This document shows, piece after piece, positions 31,110-41,240 of a DNA stretch of 64,000 nt. The position numbers and the translations under genes were made by a program. A model generated the notes under the pieces. The model did not search any database, was not told the origin of the DNA, and worked only from the letters and a program-made list of their open reading frames with translations. Numbering within the stretch: position 1 is the stretch's first letter; the number at the start of each line of letters is the position of its first letter. Origin of the DNA: JAVKEN01 sp040221415 (GTDB lineage: Bacteria; Pseudomonadota; Alphaproteobacteria; Rickettsiales; JABSSG01); assembly GCA_040221415.1 (NCBI GenBank), contig JAVKEN010000005.1:1-64000 (forward strand), in the 5' to 3' direction.

Positions 31110-32173
31110 AGTCGGATATTAATCGGAATATATTTTTTATTTTTGCAATTTCCATATTTATTTATCTATTTTATTTATCTTGGAATGTAATCGCTCCCTT
31201 CTTAGGTTCATTTGTTATAGCCTATTTGTTTTCTCCTGTAGCAGAAAAAATTCACGAGAAAACTAAAATATCAAGATGGTTCATCTCACTGCTAATTGTT
31301 GCAGTAATTTTCATTCTATTTATCTTGATTTGGGTTACATTAATTCCTGTTATTTATGATCAAATAGCTCATTTTGCTGGCAATATCCCTCAATACAAAG
31401 TTTTCATCAAGAGCAATGTTTACCCTAAAGTGGAAAGCATTGTCCGGAAATTTGATGCTAGCTATGTTACAAAACTAAAGCAAAATTTAGATAATGTGTT
31501 TACAATTTTTTTCCAAGCTGGTGTTGATCTTTTAAATAAAATTTGGAAATCAGGATATGCTGTTATAAATATAATAACCGCTATATTTCTTGTGCCTTTG
31601 GTAAGTTTTTATATGATTAGAGACTGGAATAAAATATATGATAATGTTTTGGATATCGTCCCAGTGAAAAGTAAGAGCAATATTAGAAAGCTATTTAATG
31701 ATATAAATCGTGCTCTCTCAGGGTTTATTAGGGGGCAATTGAATATTTGTATTATTCTTGCAATTTTTTATTCTATTGCTCTCAGTGTGATAGGTTTAAA
31801 ATATGGTGTTTTTATAGGGATAACTACTGGACTTATTTCCTTTATTCCATTCATTGGATTAACGAGTGGTTTTATAATTTCACTGATTGTTTCTTATTTC
31901 CAAGATGCATCATGGCACGGTGTGATGATGGTCTGTGTTGTTTTTGGAATAGGTAACTTAATAGAAAGCCTGATATCACCAAAAATTGTTGGCAATAAGG
32001 TTGGCTTGCATCCAATATGGGTAATTTTTGCGCTAATAGTGGGTGCTTCTACTCTTGGTTTTTTTGGAATGCTTGTCGCTATTCCAGTTGCTGCTGTACT
32101 AGGTGTAATACTGAGATTCTTTATTGAGATGTATAAAGACAGCAGTTTGTTTAGTAACAAAAAAAGAAAGTAA
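31106..32173 (+). CDS. AI-2E/PerM family membrane protein
   Basis: A 355-residue polytopic protein with about eight membrane segments in the PerM/AI-2E layout: two N-terminal helices, a third near residue 65-85, a soluble stretch (about 90-145), then further helices with FVPLVSFYMIRDW-like and ESLISPKIVGNKVGLHP signatures. Members include exporters of autoinducer-2 or indole and cation antiporters, so the substrate is open. It is the middle gene of a three-gene operon ahead of hdaA. Confidence 0.88.
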   Translation: MKSDINRNIFFIFAISIFIYLFYLSWNVIAPFLGSFVIAYLFSPVAEKIHEKTKISRWFISLLIVAVIFILFILIWVTLIPVIYDQIAHFAGNIPQYKVFIKSNVYPKVESIVRKFDASYVTKLKQNLDNVFTIFFQAGVDLLNKIWKSGYAVINIITAIFLVPLVSFYMIRDWNKIYDNVLDIVPVKSKSNIRKLFNDINRALSGFIRGQLNICIILAIFYSIALSVIGLKYGVFIGITTGLISFIPFIGLTSGFIISLIVSYFQDASWHGVMMVCVVFGIGNLIESLISPKIVGNKVGLHPIWVIFALIVGASTLGFFGMLVAIPVAAVLGVILRFFIEMYKDSSLFSNKKRK

Positions 32174-32175
32174 TT

Positions 32176-32844
32176 TTGTCTCAAGTACCTTTTAATATTA
32201 AATCCTCACCTAGTTATTTAGAAGATGACTTTTTTGTCTCTGATGTAAATGTCTTTGCCAAGAAGTGGGTGGATAGCTGGCCTAATTGGGGAGAGGGTGG
32301 ACTAAACAAAATATTTGTTCTCATTGGAGAAGAGGGGTCGGGGAAAACTCATTTGGCAAATATATGGGGAGAAAGAGCCAATGCAATTGAGCTGAACATT
32401 TCTAATATTGTTAATAAGACATATAACTCTTCCGAATCTGACAATTTTGTTTTTGAGGATGTGCATAAATATCAATCTTATGCTGAAGATATTTTTTATT
32501 TGCTTAATTATGTAATCAACAATGGAAAATATTTATTTATTACTAGTTCAAAAAGCATAAAACTTATTGATTTCAAGCTGAAGGATCTCAGCTCTCGTCT
32601 TAGTGGAGCAATATTAGTTGATTTGTTAAGTCCTGATGAGAATGTTATCTCACAAGTTATAATGAAATATTTTTCTGATAGGCAAATGAGAATTGATCAA
32701 AAAACTATCAAATTTCTAAGTGTAAGAGTACCCAGGTCATACCCAAATGTGAAAAAGATTCTTGAAGAGATAGATTACTTGTCGTTAAAAAATAAAATGC
32801 CAGTAACAATACCTTTTCTACAAAAGTATTTTGATCTAATTTAA
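32176..32844 (+). CDS. hdaA: DnaA-related regulator HdaA
   Basis: A 222-residue AAA+ protein lacking the DnaA DNA-binding domain. It has a P-loop GEEGSGKTHLANIW, a Walker B-like FVFEDVHKY and the sensor region ITSSKS. HdaA promotes hydrolysis of DnaA-bound ATP to prevent over-initiation. The start is TTG three bases after the upstream stop; no ATG occurs at a sensible place. Its 3' end overlaps convergent addA by four bases. Confidence 0.9.
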   Translation: MSQVPFNIKSSPSYLEDDFFVSDVNVFAKKWVDSWPNWGEGGLNKIFVLIGEEGSGKTHLANIWGERANAIELNISNIVNKTYNSSESDNFVFEDVHKYQSYAEDIFYLLNYVINNGKYLFITSSKSIKLIDFKLKDLSSRLSGAILVDLLSPDENVISQVIMKYFSDRQMRIDQKTIKFLSVRVPRSYPNVKKILEEIDYLSLKNKMPVTIPFLQKYFDLI

Positions 32845-35800
32845 ATAATCTGTTCTATTAAGGATTCATTTATCCATCCAAGATAACATTCTATTCTGTG
32901 TGCCGTATATATTTTTTCTAAGGCCTCCTTGTAATACTCAAGCTGCAGTTTGTAATTTTTTTGAGTTTCTTCGGTTCTGGCAGAGAATTTATAATCTAAT
33001 ATCTTAATTAGATCCCCTTTAATTATTATGAGATCAGCAACTCCTTTCCTGTATTTTCCATCCTTATTAAACAAAAAAGCCTTTTCTTTCATGACTTGGT
33101 TACTACTTGAAATCATATCCTCCACTTTGCGAATAAAATTTTCTAATCTTATGCGTTCCGATTTGTTTAAAGTCATATGAAATTTCTTTGAGTGATTGAA
33201 TATTATCTCAGTAAGATCATAGCTCTCCTCTGAAATAATATGCTCAAGAATTTTGTGCATCATCACTCCCTTGGATGTCGCTTCTAGGTCATAATTTTGG
33301 TTAGTAGTTTCTATTGATTTGTTGTTTTTGAAGTCTTCAAAATTCAAAGTAATTTGATTTTTGCTGCTGGTTGTCTTTTTGCGCAGAGGCCTTACAGGCT
33401 CTATATTGTTTTGTATAAAGTATTTTTTAGTGCTTAACGTATTAGCAAAGTTATTTGCATTTTTGTTTATTAAGTCATAACCAAATATGTCTGAAATATT
33501 TTTAGCAATTAGTGTATTCTCACAAGTTTTAATAATATATTTCATCCACGAATTTTGCGGTAAACTTTGGTAGTTACTGTAACCAAATATATAAAGCTGA
33601 TCCTTAGCTCTTGTAATGGCCACGTATAATAAGCGATAATATTCCGATATAATTTTCTCGTTATTAATTTTCTTTGATTCCTGGAATTCTTTGCAGAGAA
33701 TAGGAGAATTTACTCCGTAAATAGGTATGTTGTTTACACTATCCCAAAATTGATTTCCCGACGGACGAGGTGTTGAGACAGCATCAGCCAAAATGACTAT
33801 TTTGGATTGCAATCCTTTAGCACCGTGTATGGTAAGCAGATTTACATTTTCAGAACTTAAATTAGCTTCTTGTTTGATAATAATCTGCGTTTTCTCCAAC
33901 CAATCTAAAAAATTTAGCAAAGACCCATTGTGTTTATTTTGTTGAGATTCGCATATATCTAGAAAGTGATTGATGATATCTTCAGCCACAGAGCCATATT
34001 CTGATAAATATTTTTGCTTAATGCCTTTTTTAACAAGAAGATCAAAATATAGATCAAATATTTGAGAAGTTGAGAATTCCAGATAATACTTAAGAACTTT
34101 TTGTACGTGCAGTATTTCTTGTTGTTCGGAGTTTAAGATTTCTTTCCAGACATCATTCTTCCGTTTATAGCATAACTTATACAAGTTCTCTTCAGAAACA
34201 TCGAAAATAGGTGATTTCAGTAAAGCGGCTAAATTCAGGTCGTCATACTGGAATAAAAGAAATTTTCCAAATGATATTAAATCTTTGACTATAATATTAT
34301 TTGTCAGTGAAATTCTATCAAGCCCAGAAAATGGGATATTTTTCTCTTTTAGAAGGCGAGATATTAGCAATGTATGTCTGTCACGCTTTTGAACCAATAT
34401 CATTATATCTTCTGGGTTTTCACCAGATTCAACCAAACTCTTGACTTTGGATGCAACTAAATTTGCATTAATTTCTAAAGGACTACTACTGTCGTTATGC
34501 TCTGTTGGTAGTATCCAGCGACTCTCAATTTTTTCTCTTTTAAGAGGTATAATGGTTGGGGACACTTCTATTTTACTGAAGTTTTGTTTTGCTCTTGAGA
34601 TATGCTTTATATAATTTTGTGTCAATGGAGATGAGAAATTATAATTTATATCGCTAAATATTTCATCAACACAATCTAATATCAGCTGGCTTGTCCTAAA
34701 TGAAGAATTAAGGTGTACTTTACTCAAAGATTTTTTATAAGTTTTTAAATATTCTTTGATCTTCTCTTCAATCGCTGAAAATATGATGGGAGAAGAGCCT
34801 TGAAAGCTATAGATAGACTGCTTTTCATCTCCCACCACGAATATTGAAGAGTTTTCATCACTTAATATCTCCTCTTTCAATGACAGAATGATTTTCCATT
34901 GCTCGATGCTTGTGTCTTGACTCTCATCAACTAAAATATGTCTAAGCTTTGGAAAAATTTTATGAAATACAGCAGACTTATTCCTTGGGACACTCAGCAA
35001 ATGTGAGGCATATCTAATTAAGTCATTATAATCAATAAATCCTTTCTGAATTTTTAATTTATTATAGTGCCTGTGCAGAATTATTCTTAATTCACATAAA
35101 GATTTTGACAAGCGAGCTTGGTAGATTGCATATTTTTCTTCTAAAATGTCTGATAGGTCATTCTGAATTGAAATAAGTTCGTTTTCTAACCTGCCAGCTT
35201 TACTCGTTTGGTGGCTAGTTAAAAGCCGTTTGCGAGGTGTATAAGACTGGGTGTATAAAATCTCAACTAGTGAATCTAACAGTTTTTCTGGATTGTTAAT
35301 TTTTATCGCTTCATTTAATTCTGATAAAACCGAAATATCGTCGATGTGTTCACTAAATTTAGCACAAGTAAATTTAACTCTTAATGCTAAAGCATCTATA
35401 TTTTTTGGGTAATTGATTCTAGACTCTAATTTAAAATATTCCTCTACTCTTTTTACTAATCTAGCGTAATTTTCTTCTATATCAGTCCACTCAGAAGATT
35501 CGTTCTCATACGACATTAGCTCTTCAATTAACTGAAAAAAACTTCTTTCACTAAGATTCTCAAAAAGAAAATTAACATTAGATTCTTTAGGAAGTTTTTG
35601 TTTTAAAATATCTAGTGCAGCTTGATTTATTAATTCACATTTATCGTTCTCATCAAGTATTTGAAAATCTCCCGCAATACCAGACTCGTAAGGAAAAGTA
35701 TTAATTATATCCTGACACAATGAGTGTATAGTAGAAATTTTAAGGGGGGTATTATCATCTAATATTTTGTATATAAGATGGCGTGCTTTTGTTATGATTG

Positions 35801-36074
35801 TTTTCGTTGGGCTTACGTTGAGTCCTTGAAGATCCGCGATCAAATCTTTTTCTTCTTTTTGAAACCAACTAAAAAGTACATCTTTGATTCTCTCATACAT
35901 CTCTGATGAAGCTGATTTTGTAAAAGTAATACAAAGAATGCTTTCAGGTGGTTGGCCACTGAGCAGTATTCTTAACACTCTGTCGACAAGGAGTTTTGTT
36001 TTACCAGACCCAGCCGATGCTGAAACCCAAATATTTTTCGTTGGATCTGATGCTTCTAAATATGATTTAATCAC
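32841..36074 (-). CDS. addA: AddA-type helicase-nuclease subunit
   Basis: A 1077-residue UvrD-like protein for double-strand-break end resection. It has Walker A VSASAGSGKTKLL near 17-29, VDESQDTS as Walker B, helicase motif LLTIHGAKGLQ and a C-terminal RecB-family nuclease with GVADLIIIKGD and LDYKFS. The start is GTG at 36074, just after the sixA stop. In most alphaproteobacteria addB is directly upstream; here that place is taken by sixA and no addB is in the window. Confidence 0.93.
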   Translation of the reverse strand: MIKSYLEASDPTKNIWVSASAGSGKTKLLVDRVLRILLSGQPPESILCITFTKSASSEMYERIKDVLFSWFQKEEKDLIADLQGLNVSPTKTIITKARHLIYKILDDNTPLKISTIHSLCQDIINTFPYESGIAGDFQILDENDKCELINQAALDILKQKLPKESNVNFLFENLSERSFFQLIEELMSYENESSEWTDIEENYARLVKRVEEYFKLESRINYPKNIDALALRVKFTCAKFSEHIDDISVLSELNEAIKINNPEKLLDSLVEILYTQSYTPRKRLLTSHQTSKAGRLENELISIQNDLSDILEEKYAIYQARLSKSLCELRIILHRHYNKLKIQKGFIDYNDLIRYASHLLSVPRNKSAVFHKIFPKLRHILVDESQDTSIEQWKIILSLKEEILSDENSSIFVVGDEKQSIYSFQGSSPIIFSAIEEKIKEYLKTYKKSLSKVHLNSSFRTSQLILDCVDEIFSDINYNFSSPLTQNYIKHISRAKQNFSKIEVSPTIIPLKREKIESRWILPTEHNDSSSPLEINANLVASKVKSLVESGENPEDIMILVQKRDRHTLLISRLLKEKNIPFSGLDRISLTNNIIVKDLISFGKFLLFQYDDLNLAALLKSPIFDVSEENLYKLCYKRKNDVWKEILNSEQQEILHVQKVLKYYLEFSTSQIFDLYFDLLVKKGIKQKYLSEYGSVAEDIINHFLDICESQQNKHNGSLLNFLDWLEKTQIIIKQEANLSSENVNLLTIHGAKGLQSKIVILADAVSTPRPSGNQFWDSVNNIPIYGVNSPILCKEFQESKKINNEKIISEYYRLLYVAITRAKDQLYIFGYSNYQSLPQNSWMKYIIKTCENTLIAKNISDIFGYDLINKNANNFANTLSTKKYFIQNNIEPVRPLRKKTTSSKNQITLNFEDFKNNKSIETTNQNYDLEATSKGVMMHKILEHIISEESYDLTEIIFNHSKKFHMTLNKSERIRLENFIRKVEDMISSSNQVMKEKAFLFNKDGKYRKGVADLIIIKGDLIKILDYKFSARTEETQKNYKLQLEYYKEALEKIYTAHRIECYLGWINESLIEQII

Positions 36075-36076
36075 CT

Positions 36077-36553
36077 TTAGGGTTGTATATTTTGAATTAA
36101 TTTTCCTGAGTTAGGGATAAAATTTTTCCACAATTCTATATCTATCTCAAATTGTTTGAAAGATCCGGGTAAACAAGATATGTGGCTTTCGTCTTTGCAC
36201 AGGTTGCATCCTATTTCGCTTATAATTGGGTTATGTCCTACAATTAACACGTTGCTGTATTTATCATTAATATCTGTAATAATTTTATTTAAATTTTTAT
36301 CTTCATATGAATATAAACTCTCGCTCCATTCTACCTCAAAACTTGCTTTTTGGTTCGATTTAATTATTTCAAAAGTTTGTTTGGCTCTCTTGATAGGTGA
36401 GCTTATTATAAAATCAAATATGATGTTGTGGCTTTTAAGTTTGTTTGCTAAATTTTCAATATCTAGCCTTCCTTCTTCGCTCAAAATTCTAGATCTGTCA
36501 TCTAGAGGGTTCTGCGGTGATTTTCCATGACGTAGAATAGATATGTATTTCAT
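36077..36553 (-). CDS. Phosphohistidine phosphatase SixA-like
   Basis: A histidine-phosphatase-superfamily protein of 158 residues from the ATG at 36553. ISILRHGKSP carries the RHG catalytic motif at the N-terminus, FIISSPIKRAKQTFEI the second conserved arginine region and VGHNPIISE the late histidine. SixA enzymes remove phosphate from HPt-type histidines, so ChpT or PTS-like proteins are candidate targets; this is inference. It lies immediately ahead of addA. Confidence 0.85.
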   Translation of the reverse strand: MKYISILRHGKSPQNPLDDRSRILSEEGRLDIENLANKLKSHNIIFDFIISSPIKRAKQTFEIIKSNQKASFEVEWSESLYSYEDKNLNKIITDINDKYSNVLIVGHNPIISEIGCNLCKDESHISCLPGSFKQFEIDIELWKNFIPNSGKLIQNIQP

Positions 36554-36620
36554 AATTAGAGTTGGAATTTGCAAAGAATATTATTATAAATGATCTGATA
36601 TAACAAGATTTTACTAAAAA

Positions 36621-37382
36621 ATGTTGATTCTACTTTCTCCAGCAAAAACTTTAGATGAGATGCCTTTAAATCTCTCAATTAAGTCTACCGATCCTTATTT
36701 TCAAAAAGAGATTAGGGAATTAGTTGCTGTTATGAGAAAGAAGTCGTCCGATGATCTTCAAAAATTGATGGGCGTTAGTAAAAAAATTGCTGAATTAAAT
36801 TATCAAAGGTACCAGGACTTCTCTGAAAAGTACACTAATCAAAATTCTAAGCCCTCTTTGTTTATGTTTAAGGGCGAGGTTTATAATGAAATGCAAGTTG
36901 CTGATTACAAAGAAAGTGATTTGAATTTTGCGCAAAAGCACCTATACATCATTTCTGGCCTATATGGCTTGTTAAGGCCTCTAGATAAAATGCAGCCATA
37001 CCGTCTTGAGATGAGTACTAGGCTTAAAACTAAATTTGGTAAAAATCTATACGATTTCTGGGGCAATAGAATTGTCACCACCCTTAATAAGAGTGAAGAA
37101 AGTGATGTTTTAATAAACCTTGCTTCAAAAGAGTATTTTAGCTCTGTAAATACTGCTATGTTTAATGGTAGGATTGTTAATATTCACTTTAAAGTGAATA
37201 AAGGAGGAGCATTAAAAGTTGTTGGAATTATTGCAAAGAGGGCGAGGGGATCTATGGCAGACTATATAATAAAGAACAAAATAAGAAATCTAGAATTAAT
37301 AAAAAATTTTAAAGGGCAGGGTTTTAGGTTTGACGAAAAACTGTCGAATTTAGAGAATTTTGTTTTTGTAAAATCCACATAA
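36621..37382 (+). CDS. yaaA: Peroxide-stress protein YaaA
   Basis: A DUF328-family protein of 253 residues with the typical start MLILLSPAKTL and the blocks FKGEVYNEM, ISGLYGLLRPLDKMQPYRLEM, NLYDFWG and VNKGGALKVVGIIAKRARG. In E. coli YaaA limits free iron and damage under hydrogen peroxide. It is divergent from sixA. Confidence 0.95.
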   Translation: MLILLSPAKTLDEMPLNLSIKSTDPYFQKEIRELVAVMRKKSSDDLQKLMGVSKKIAELNYQRYQDFSEKYTNQNSKPSLFMFKGEVYNEMQVADYKESDLNFAQKHLYIISGLYGLLRPLDKMQPYRLEMSTRLKTKFGKNLYDFWGNRIVTTLNKSEESDVLINLASKEYFSSVNTAMFNGRIVNIHFKVNKGGALKVVGIIAKRARGSMADYIIKNKIRNLELIKNFKGQGFRFDEKLSNLENFVFVKST

Positions 37383-37389
37383 ATATAGT

Positions 37390-38100
37390 TTGTTCAATCA
37401 CACGTTACTTTTAGATAGACGCAGGAGGTTAGGTAAGAGATTCCATAAAGCAAACTTCTTGCACAAGATTTCAAATGATGAGATTTGCTTTAGAGCTAGA
37501 GTAATTAGTGATAAATATGGAAAAGTTTTGGAGGTGGGCTGCAGAGGAGACTTTCTAGAAAAAGAAATTATAGAAAATATTAAATTTTCTAAATACAACA
37601 AAATTAGCGAGATCGAGGTAGGTGATTTTGAGGAAAAAGATTACGATCTTATAATAAGCAGCTTATCATTCCATTATTTAAATGATTTTAGGGAGTTCAT
37701 GCTAAAATTGCATAAAATTCTTGCTCCTAAGGGTGTATTGATTTTTTCTATCTTCGGTAACGATACCTTGCTTGATTTCAAAAGAAAAATAGCTGAAATT
37801 GAGATGAAAAATATTGGTGCTGCGTACCAGAGAATTATTCCTATGATCAGAGATCAAGACATTTCCCATACTTTAAATGCTTCTGGGTTTACAGAGGTAG
37901 TTGTTGATTCGATGCGTCAAGGGGTTGTATATCAGGATCTAAGCTCTCTTGCGAGGGATGTGAGGTTGATGGCTGAGAATAATATTATGGATTCTGTGAA
38001 AAGCAAAATAAATAAGAAGGTTTTCTTAGATTTGCAGAAAAATTATAATAATAAGGTTTTTGAGAATTTCGATATGATTTTTGCTACTGCCATAAAATAA
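37390..38100 (+). CDS. NDUFAF5-like SAM-dependent methyltransferase-fold protein
   Basis: A 236-residue class I methyltransferase-like protein. The N-terminus LLLDRRRRLGKRF and VLEVGCRGDFL (motif I), LIISSLSFHYLNDF and LAPKGVLIFSIFGNDTL match the alphaproteobacterial relatives of mitochondrial NDUFAF5, which hydroxylates an arginine in a complex I subunit. The start is TTG seven bases after yaaA. It ends directly against the CCA end of the convergent tRNA-Val. Confidence 0.82.
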   Translation: MFNHTLLLDRRRRLGKRFHKANFLHKISNDEICFRARVISDKYGKVLEVGCRGDFLEKEIIENIKFSKYNKISEIEVGDFEEKDYDLIISSLSFHYLNDFREFMLKLHKILAPKGVLIFSIFGNDTLLDFKRKIAEIEMKNIGAAYQRIIPMIRDQDISHTLNASGFTEVVVDSMRQGVVYQDLSSLARDVRLMAENNIMDSVKSKINKKVFLDLQKNYNNKVFENFDMIFATAIK

Positions 38101-38177
<77 letters not shown>

Positions 38178-38248
38178 TTAAGGGAGTTGTATTAATATCA
38201 ATTAAACAATTTCGAGTAAATAATTTTTTGTACTTTTACTTTTATTGG

Positions 38249-38276
38249 TTGAAAAAAAGACAGTAAATCGTATAAA
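38249..38276 (+). promoter_or_regulatory. Promoter of the pnt-tlc operon
   Basis: TTGAAA (38249-38254) and TATAAA (38271-38276) are spaced by 16 bases in the 122-base gap before pntAA. It would give a leader of roughly 17 bases. Confidence 0.6.
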
Positions 38277-38299
38277 GTTACACAAACTACTTTGCTAAC

Positions 38300-39433
38300 A
38301 TGAAAATCGCAATTTTACGAGAAAGACAAGTTTCAGAAAATAGGGTGGCAATAACTCCCGATTTAGTGAAATCGTACAAAGATATGGGCTTTGAGGTCTG
38401 TATAGAAGGTGGAGCTGGTACTGCAGCCAGCTACAGCGATGAGTGTTTTGAAAGTGCTGGGGCAAAAATATCCAAAGTACTTCTAGAAATTCTCGCTGAT
38501 GCAGATATCTTGTTGAAGGTACAAAACTCACCGACTGATGAAAAAGTTGAACTTGAATATATGAAAGAGGGTTCAATTATTATTGGCATGATGTCGCCAT
38601 TTGAAAATGCCAAATATTTTGAGAATGCTAATGCTAAGAAAATTAATATTTTCTCGATGGAATTTGTGCCAAGAATTACAAGAGCGCAGAGCATGGATGT
38701 TCTGTCTTCTCAAAGCAATTTAGCTGGATATCGTGCTGTTATTGAAGCTTCGTACCATTACTCAAAACTGTTTCCAATGTTGATGACTGCTGCTGGGACT
38801 ATATCTCCGGCTAAAGTATTAATTCTTGGAGCTGGGGTTGCCGGCTTGCAAGCAATTGCTACAGCTAAAAGATTAGGAGCTGTCGTAAATGTTTTTGATG
38901 TTAGGGCCGCAGCAAAAGAGCAAGTTGAAAGCTTGGGAGCTAAGTTTGTTGAAGTTGAATCAGATGAGGATATGGAAACTTCGGGAGGTTATGCAAAAGA
39001 GGCTTCGGAGGAATATAAGAGAAAGCAGTCAAGGTTAATAGATGAATATGTTGTTAAGTCCGACATTGTTATAACGACAGCTTTGATACCTGGGAAAAAA
39101 GCTCCTACCCTTGTTACAAGACGGATGGTTGAGGATATGAAATCTGGTTCGGTTGTTATTGACCTAGCTGCAATTTCAGGTGGAAATTGTGAATTGACAG
39201 AGCTTGATAATATTGTGGAGTTTGAAGGAAAAAAAATTGTAGGTCTTAGAAATATATTGTCTTCAGTAGCTACCGATGCAAGCAAGATGTATTCAAAAAA
39301 TCTGTATAACTTTGTAAAGTTACTTTTTGATAGCGATGAGAAAAAAATTCAAATTAACCTGGACGATGAAATTATAAAGCACTCACTAATTACTAGTGAA
39401 GGAAAAGTGATTAATGAAAGGTTGAAGACGTAG
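38300..39433 (+). CDS. pntAA: NAD(P) transhydrogenase subunit alpha part 1 (PntAA)
   Basis: The soluble NAD(H)-binding domain I of proton-translocating transhydrogenase. The alanine-dehydrogenase-like N-terminal half begins [20 protein letters not shown]; the Rossmann half has [21 protein letters not shown], and the domain has the mobile-loop region near 240. At 377 residues it is the separate alpha-1 subunit of the three-gene alphaproteobacterial type. It is first of an operon that runs at least into tlc. Confidence 0.97.
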   Translation: MKIAILRERQVSENRVAITPDLVKSYKDMGFEVCIEGGAGTAASYSDECFESAGAKISKVLLEILADADILLKVQNSPTDEKVELEYMKEGSIIIGMMSPFENAKYFENANAKKINIFSMEFVPRITRAQSMDVLSSQSNLAGYRAVIEASYHYSKLFPMLMTAAGTISPAKVLILGAGVAGLQAIATAKRLGAVVNVFDVRAAAKEQVESLGAKFVEVESDEDMETSGGYAKEASEEYKRKQSRLIDEYVVKSDIVITTALIPGKKAPTLVTRRMVEDMKSGSVVIDLAAISGGNCELTELDNIVEFEGKKIVGLRNILSSVATDASKMYSKNLYNFVKLLFDSDEKKIQINLDDEIIKHSLITSEGKVINERLKT

Positions 39434-39435
39434 GA

Positions 39436-39846
39436 ATGAAAAAATCTATTAGCAAAATTGAATCTCTCTCAGGTGAGATTGTTACAAAAGCAAAGCAGAT
39501 TGTTGTTGAGGCTGGAAATGCTGGCTCCAGCACGACTGAGTGCTCTAATGTGGTTAGTGGAGTAGATCCTTTTGTGTTTGCAGTCACAGTGTTTATCCTG
39601 GCTTGTTTCATTGGGTACTATGTTGTTTGGAAGGTGACGCCTGCTCTTCATACCCCGTTAATGTCAGTCACAAATGCTATCTCTGGAATTATTATTGTGG
39701 GTGCAATGATTGCACTTGGTCCTAAGGGAATGGGGGTTTCTCAGGTGGTTGGGTTCATTTCAGTTGTAATTGCCTCAATAAATATTTTTGGTGGATTTGT
39801 TGTCACTAACAGAATGTTACAAATGTTTAAAAAGAAAAGTAAATGA
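39436..39846 (+). CDS. pntAB: NAD(P) transhydrogenase subunit alpha part 2 (PntAB)
   Basis: A small membrane subunit of 136 residues. An N-terminal polar stretch precedes [28 protein letters not shown] helix one and about three more helices, with [18 protein letters not shown], the family signature. It forms part of the proton channel with PntB. It starts two bases after pntAA and overlaps pntB by four bases. Confidence 0.97.
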   Translation: MKKSISKIESLSGEIVTKAKQIVVEAGNAGSSTTECSNVVSGVDPFVFAVTVFILACFIGYYVVWKVTPALHTPLMSVTNAISGIIIVGAMIALGPKGMGVSQVVGFISVVIASINIFGGFVVTNRMLQMFKKKSK

Positions 39847-41240
39847 TACCTGCATATATCTCGTTCGCATATTTATTTTCAGGAGTGTGTTTTATTCTAG
39901 CTATCAAAGGCCTGGCATCTCCTAAGTCGGCGCGCCAAGGTAATATATATGGTATAATTGGTATGATAAGCGCTATTGCAGCCACTGCTTATTATCCAGG
40001 TGTCGAGAATAGAGAAATCATTCTTGGTGGTGTTGCGCTTGGTGGTGTGATTGGGGTAGTTATTGCTCTTAGAATTAAAATGACTGCAATGCCACAACTT
40101 GTTGCAGCGTTTCATTCCCTTGTTGGTTTGGCAGCTGTATTAATTGCAGCAGGAGCATTAATTAGTCCAGCAAGCTATGGAATTGGCAAGTCGGGCGGTA
40201 TTAGTTTAGCGAACCTAATAGAAATGATTTTAGGAGCTATCATTGGCGCGATTACATTTACTGGCTCAGTAATTGCATTTATGAAATTACAAGGAATTAT
40301 GAAAAGCAAGCCGATAAGATTCAAGGGTCAGCATGTAGTTAACTCTTTAATTACTGTAACAATAATTATTTTATCAATAAAATTTTGTCAGACTGAATCA
40401 CTCTGGTTGTTTATTTTAATATCTTTAGTGTCAGCTGTTCTTGGGATTCTTTTAATTATTCCTATTGGTGGAGCAGACATGCCAGTAGTCGTGTCTATGC
40501 TCAATTCTTATTCTGGTTGGGCAGCAGCAGGAATTGGATTTACTTTAAACAATAGTCTTTTAATTATTACTGGAGCAATTGTTGGTTCTAGTGGTGCAAT
40601 ACTTAGCTACATAATGTGTAAGGCAATGAATCGTTCGATATTTAATGTGATATTTGGAGGATTCAGTGATGCTCCAACATCATCTAATGATTCGGAAGAC
40701 GATGACAGAACCACACAAGCAAGTAACCCTGAAGATGCTGCGTTCATGATGAAGAATTCCTCGTCTGTTATTATAGTTCCAGGTTATGGAATGGCGGTTG
40801 CTCAGGCTCAGCACGCTTTGAAAGAGATGGATGAAATTCTTGAGAAAAGTGGCATCAAGGTGCGTTATGCAATCCACCCAGTTGCAGGAAGAATGCCAGG
40901 ACATATGAATGTATTACTTGCGGAAGCTGGAATAAGTTACGATAAAGTGTTTGAATTAGAAGATATCAACAGAGAGTTTGGTTCAACAGATGTGGTATAT
41001 GTTATTGGAGCTAATGATGTAACAAATCCTTCTGCAAAAACAGACAAAGCAAGCCCAATATACGGGATGCCTATTCTTGATGTGGAAAATGCAAAAACAA
41101 TTCTGTTTGTTAAAAGATCAATGTCACCTGGTTATGCCGGAGTTCAAAACGAATTATTTTTCCGTGATAACACATACATGTTGTTTGGTGATGCAAAAAA
41201 AATGACAGAAAATATCGTTAAGGAACTCGAAAATCAATGA
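39843..41240 (+). CDS. pntB: NAD(P) transhydrogenase subunit beta (PntB)
   Basis: About eight to nine membrane helices (residues 1-260) and a C-terminal NADP(H)-binding domain III (about 285-465) with [33 protein letters not shown] and [10 protein letters not shown]. The enzyme uses the proton-motive force to make NADPH from NADH. Length 465 is full. Its stop overlaps the start of tlc copy 1 (ATGA), so the two are translationally coupled. Confidence 0.97.
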   Translation: MIPAYISFAYLFSGVCFILAIKGLASPKSARQGNIYGIIGMISAIAATAYYPGVENREIILGGVALGGVIGVVIALRIKMTAMPQLVAAFHSLVGLAAVLIAAGALISPASYGIGKSGGISLANLIEMILGAIIGAITFTGSVIAFMKLQGIMKSKPIRFKGQHVVNSLITVTIIILSIKFCQTESLWLFILISLVSAVLGILLIIPIGGADMPVVVSMLNSYSGWAAAGIGFTLNNSLLIITGAIVGSSGAILSYIMCKAMNRSIFNVIFGGFSDAPTSSNDSEDDDRTTQASNPEDAAFMMKNSSSVIIVPGYGMAVAQAQHALKEMDEILEKSGIKVRYAIHPVAGRMPGHMNVLLAEAGISYDKVFELEDINREFGSTDVVYVIGANDVTNPSAKTDKASPIYGMPILDVENAKTILFVKRSMSPGYAGVQNELFFRDNTYMLFGDAKKMTENIVKELENQ

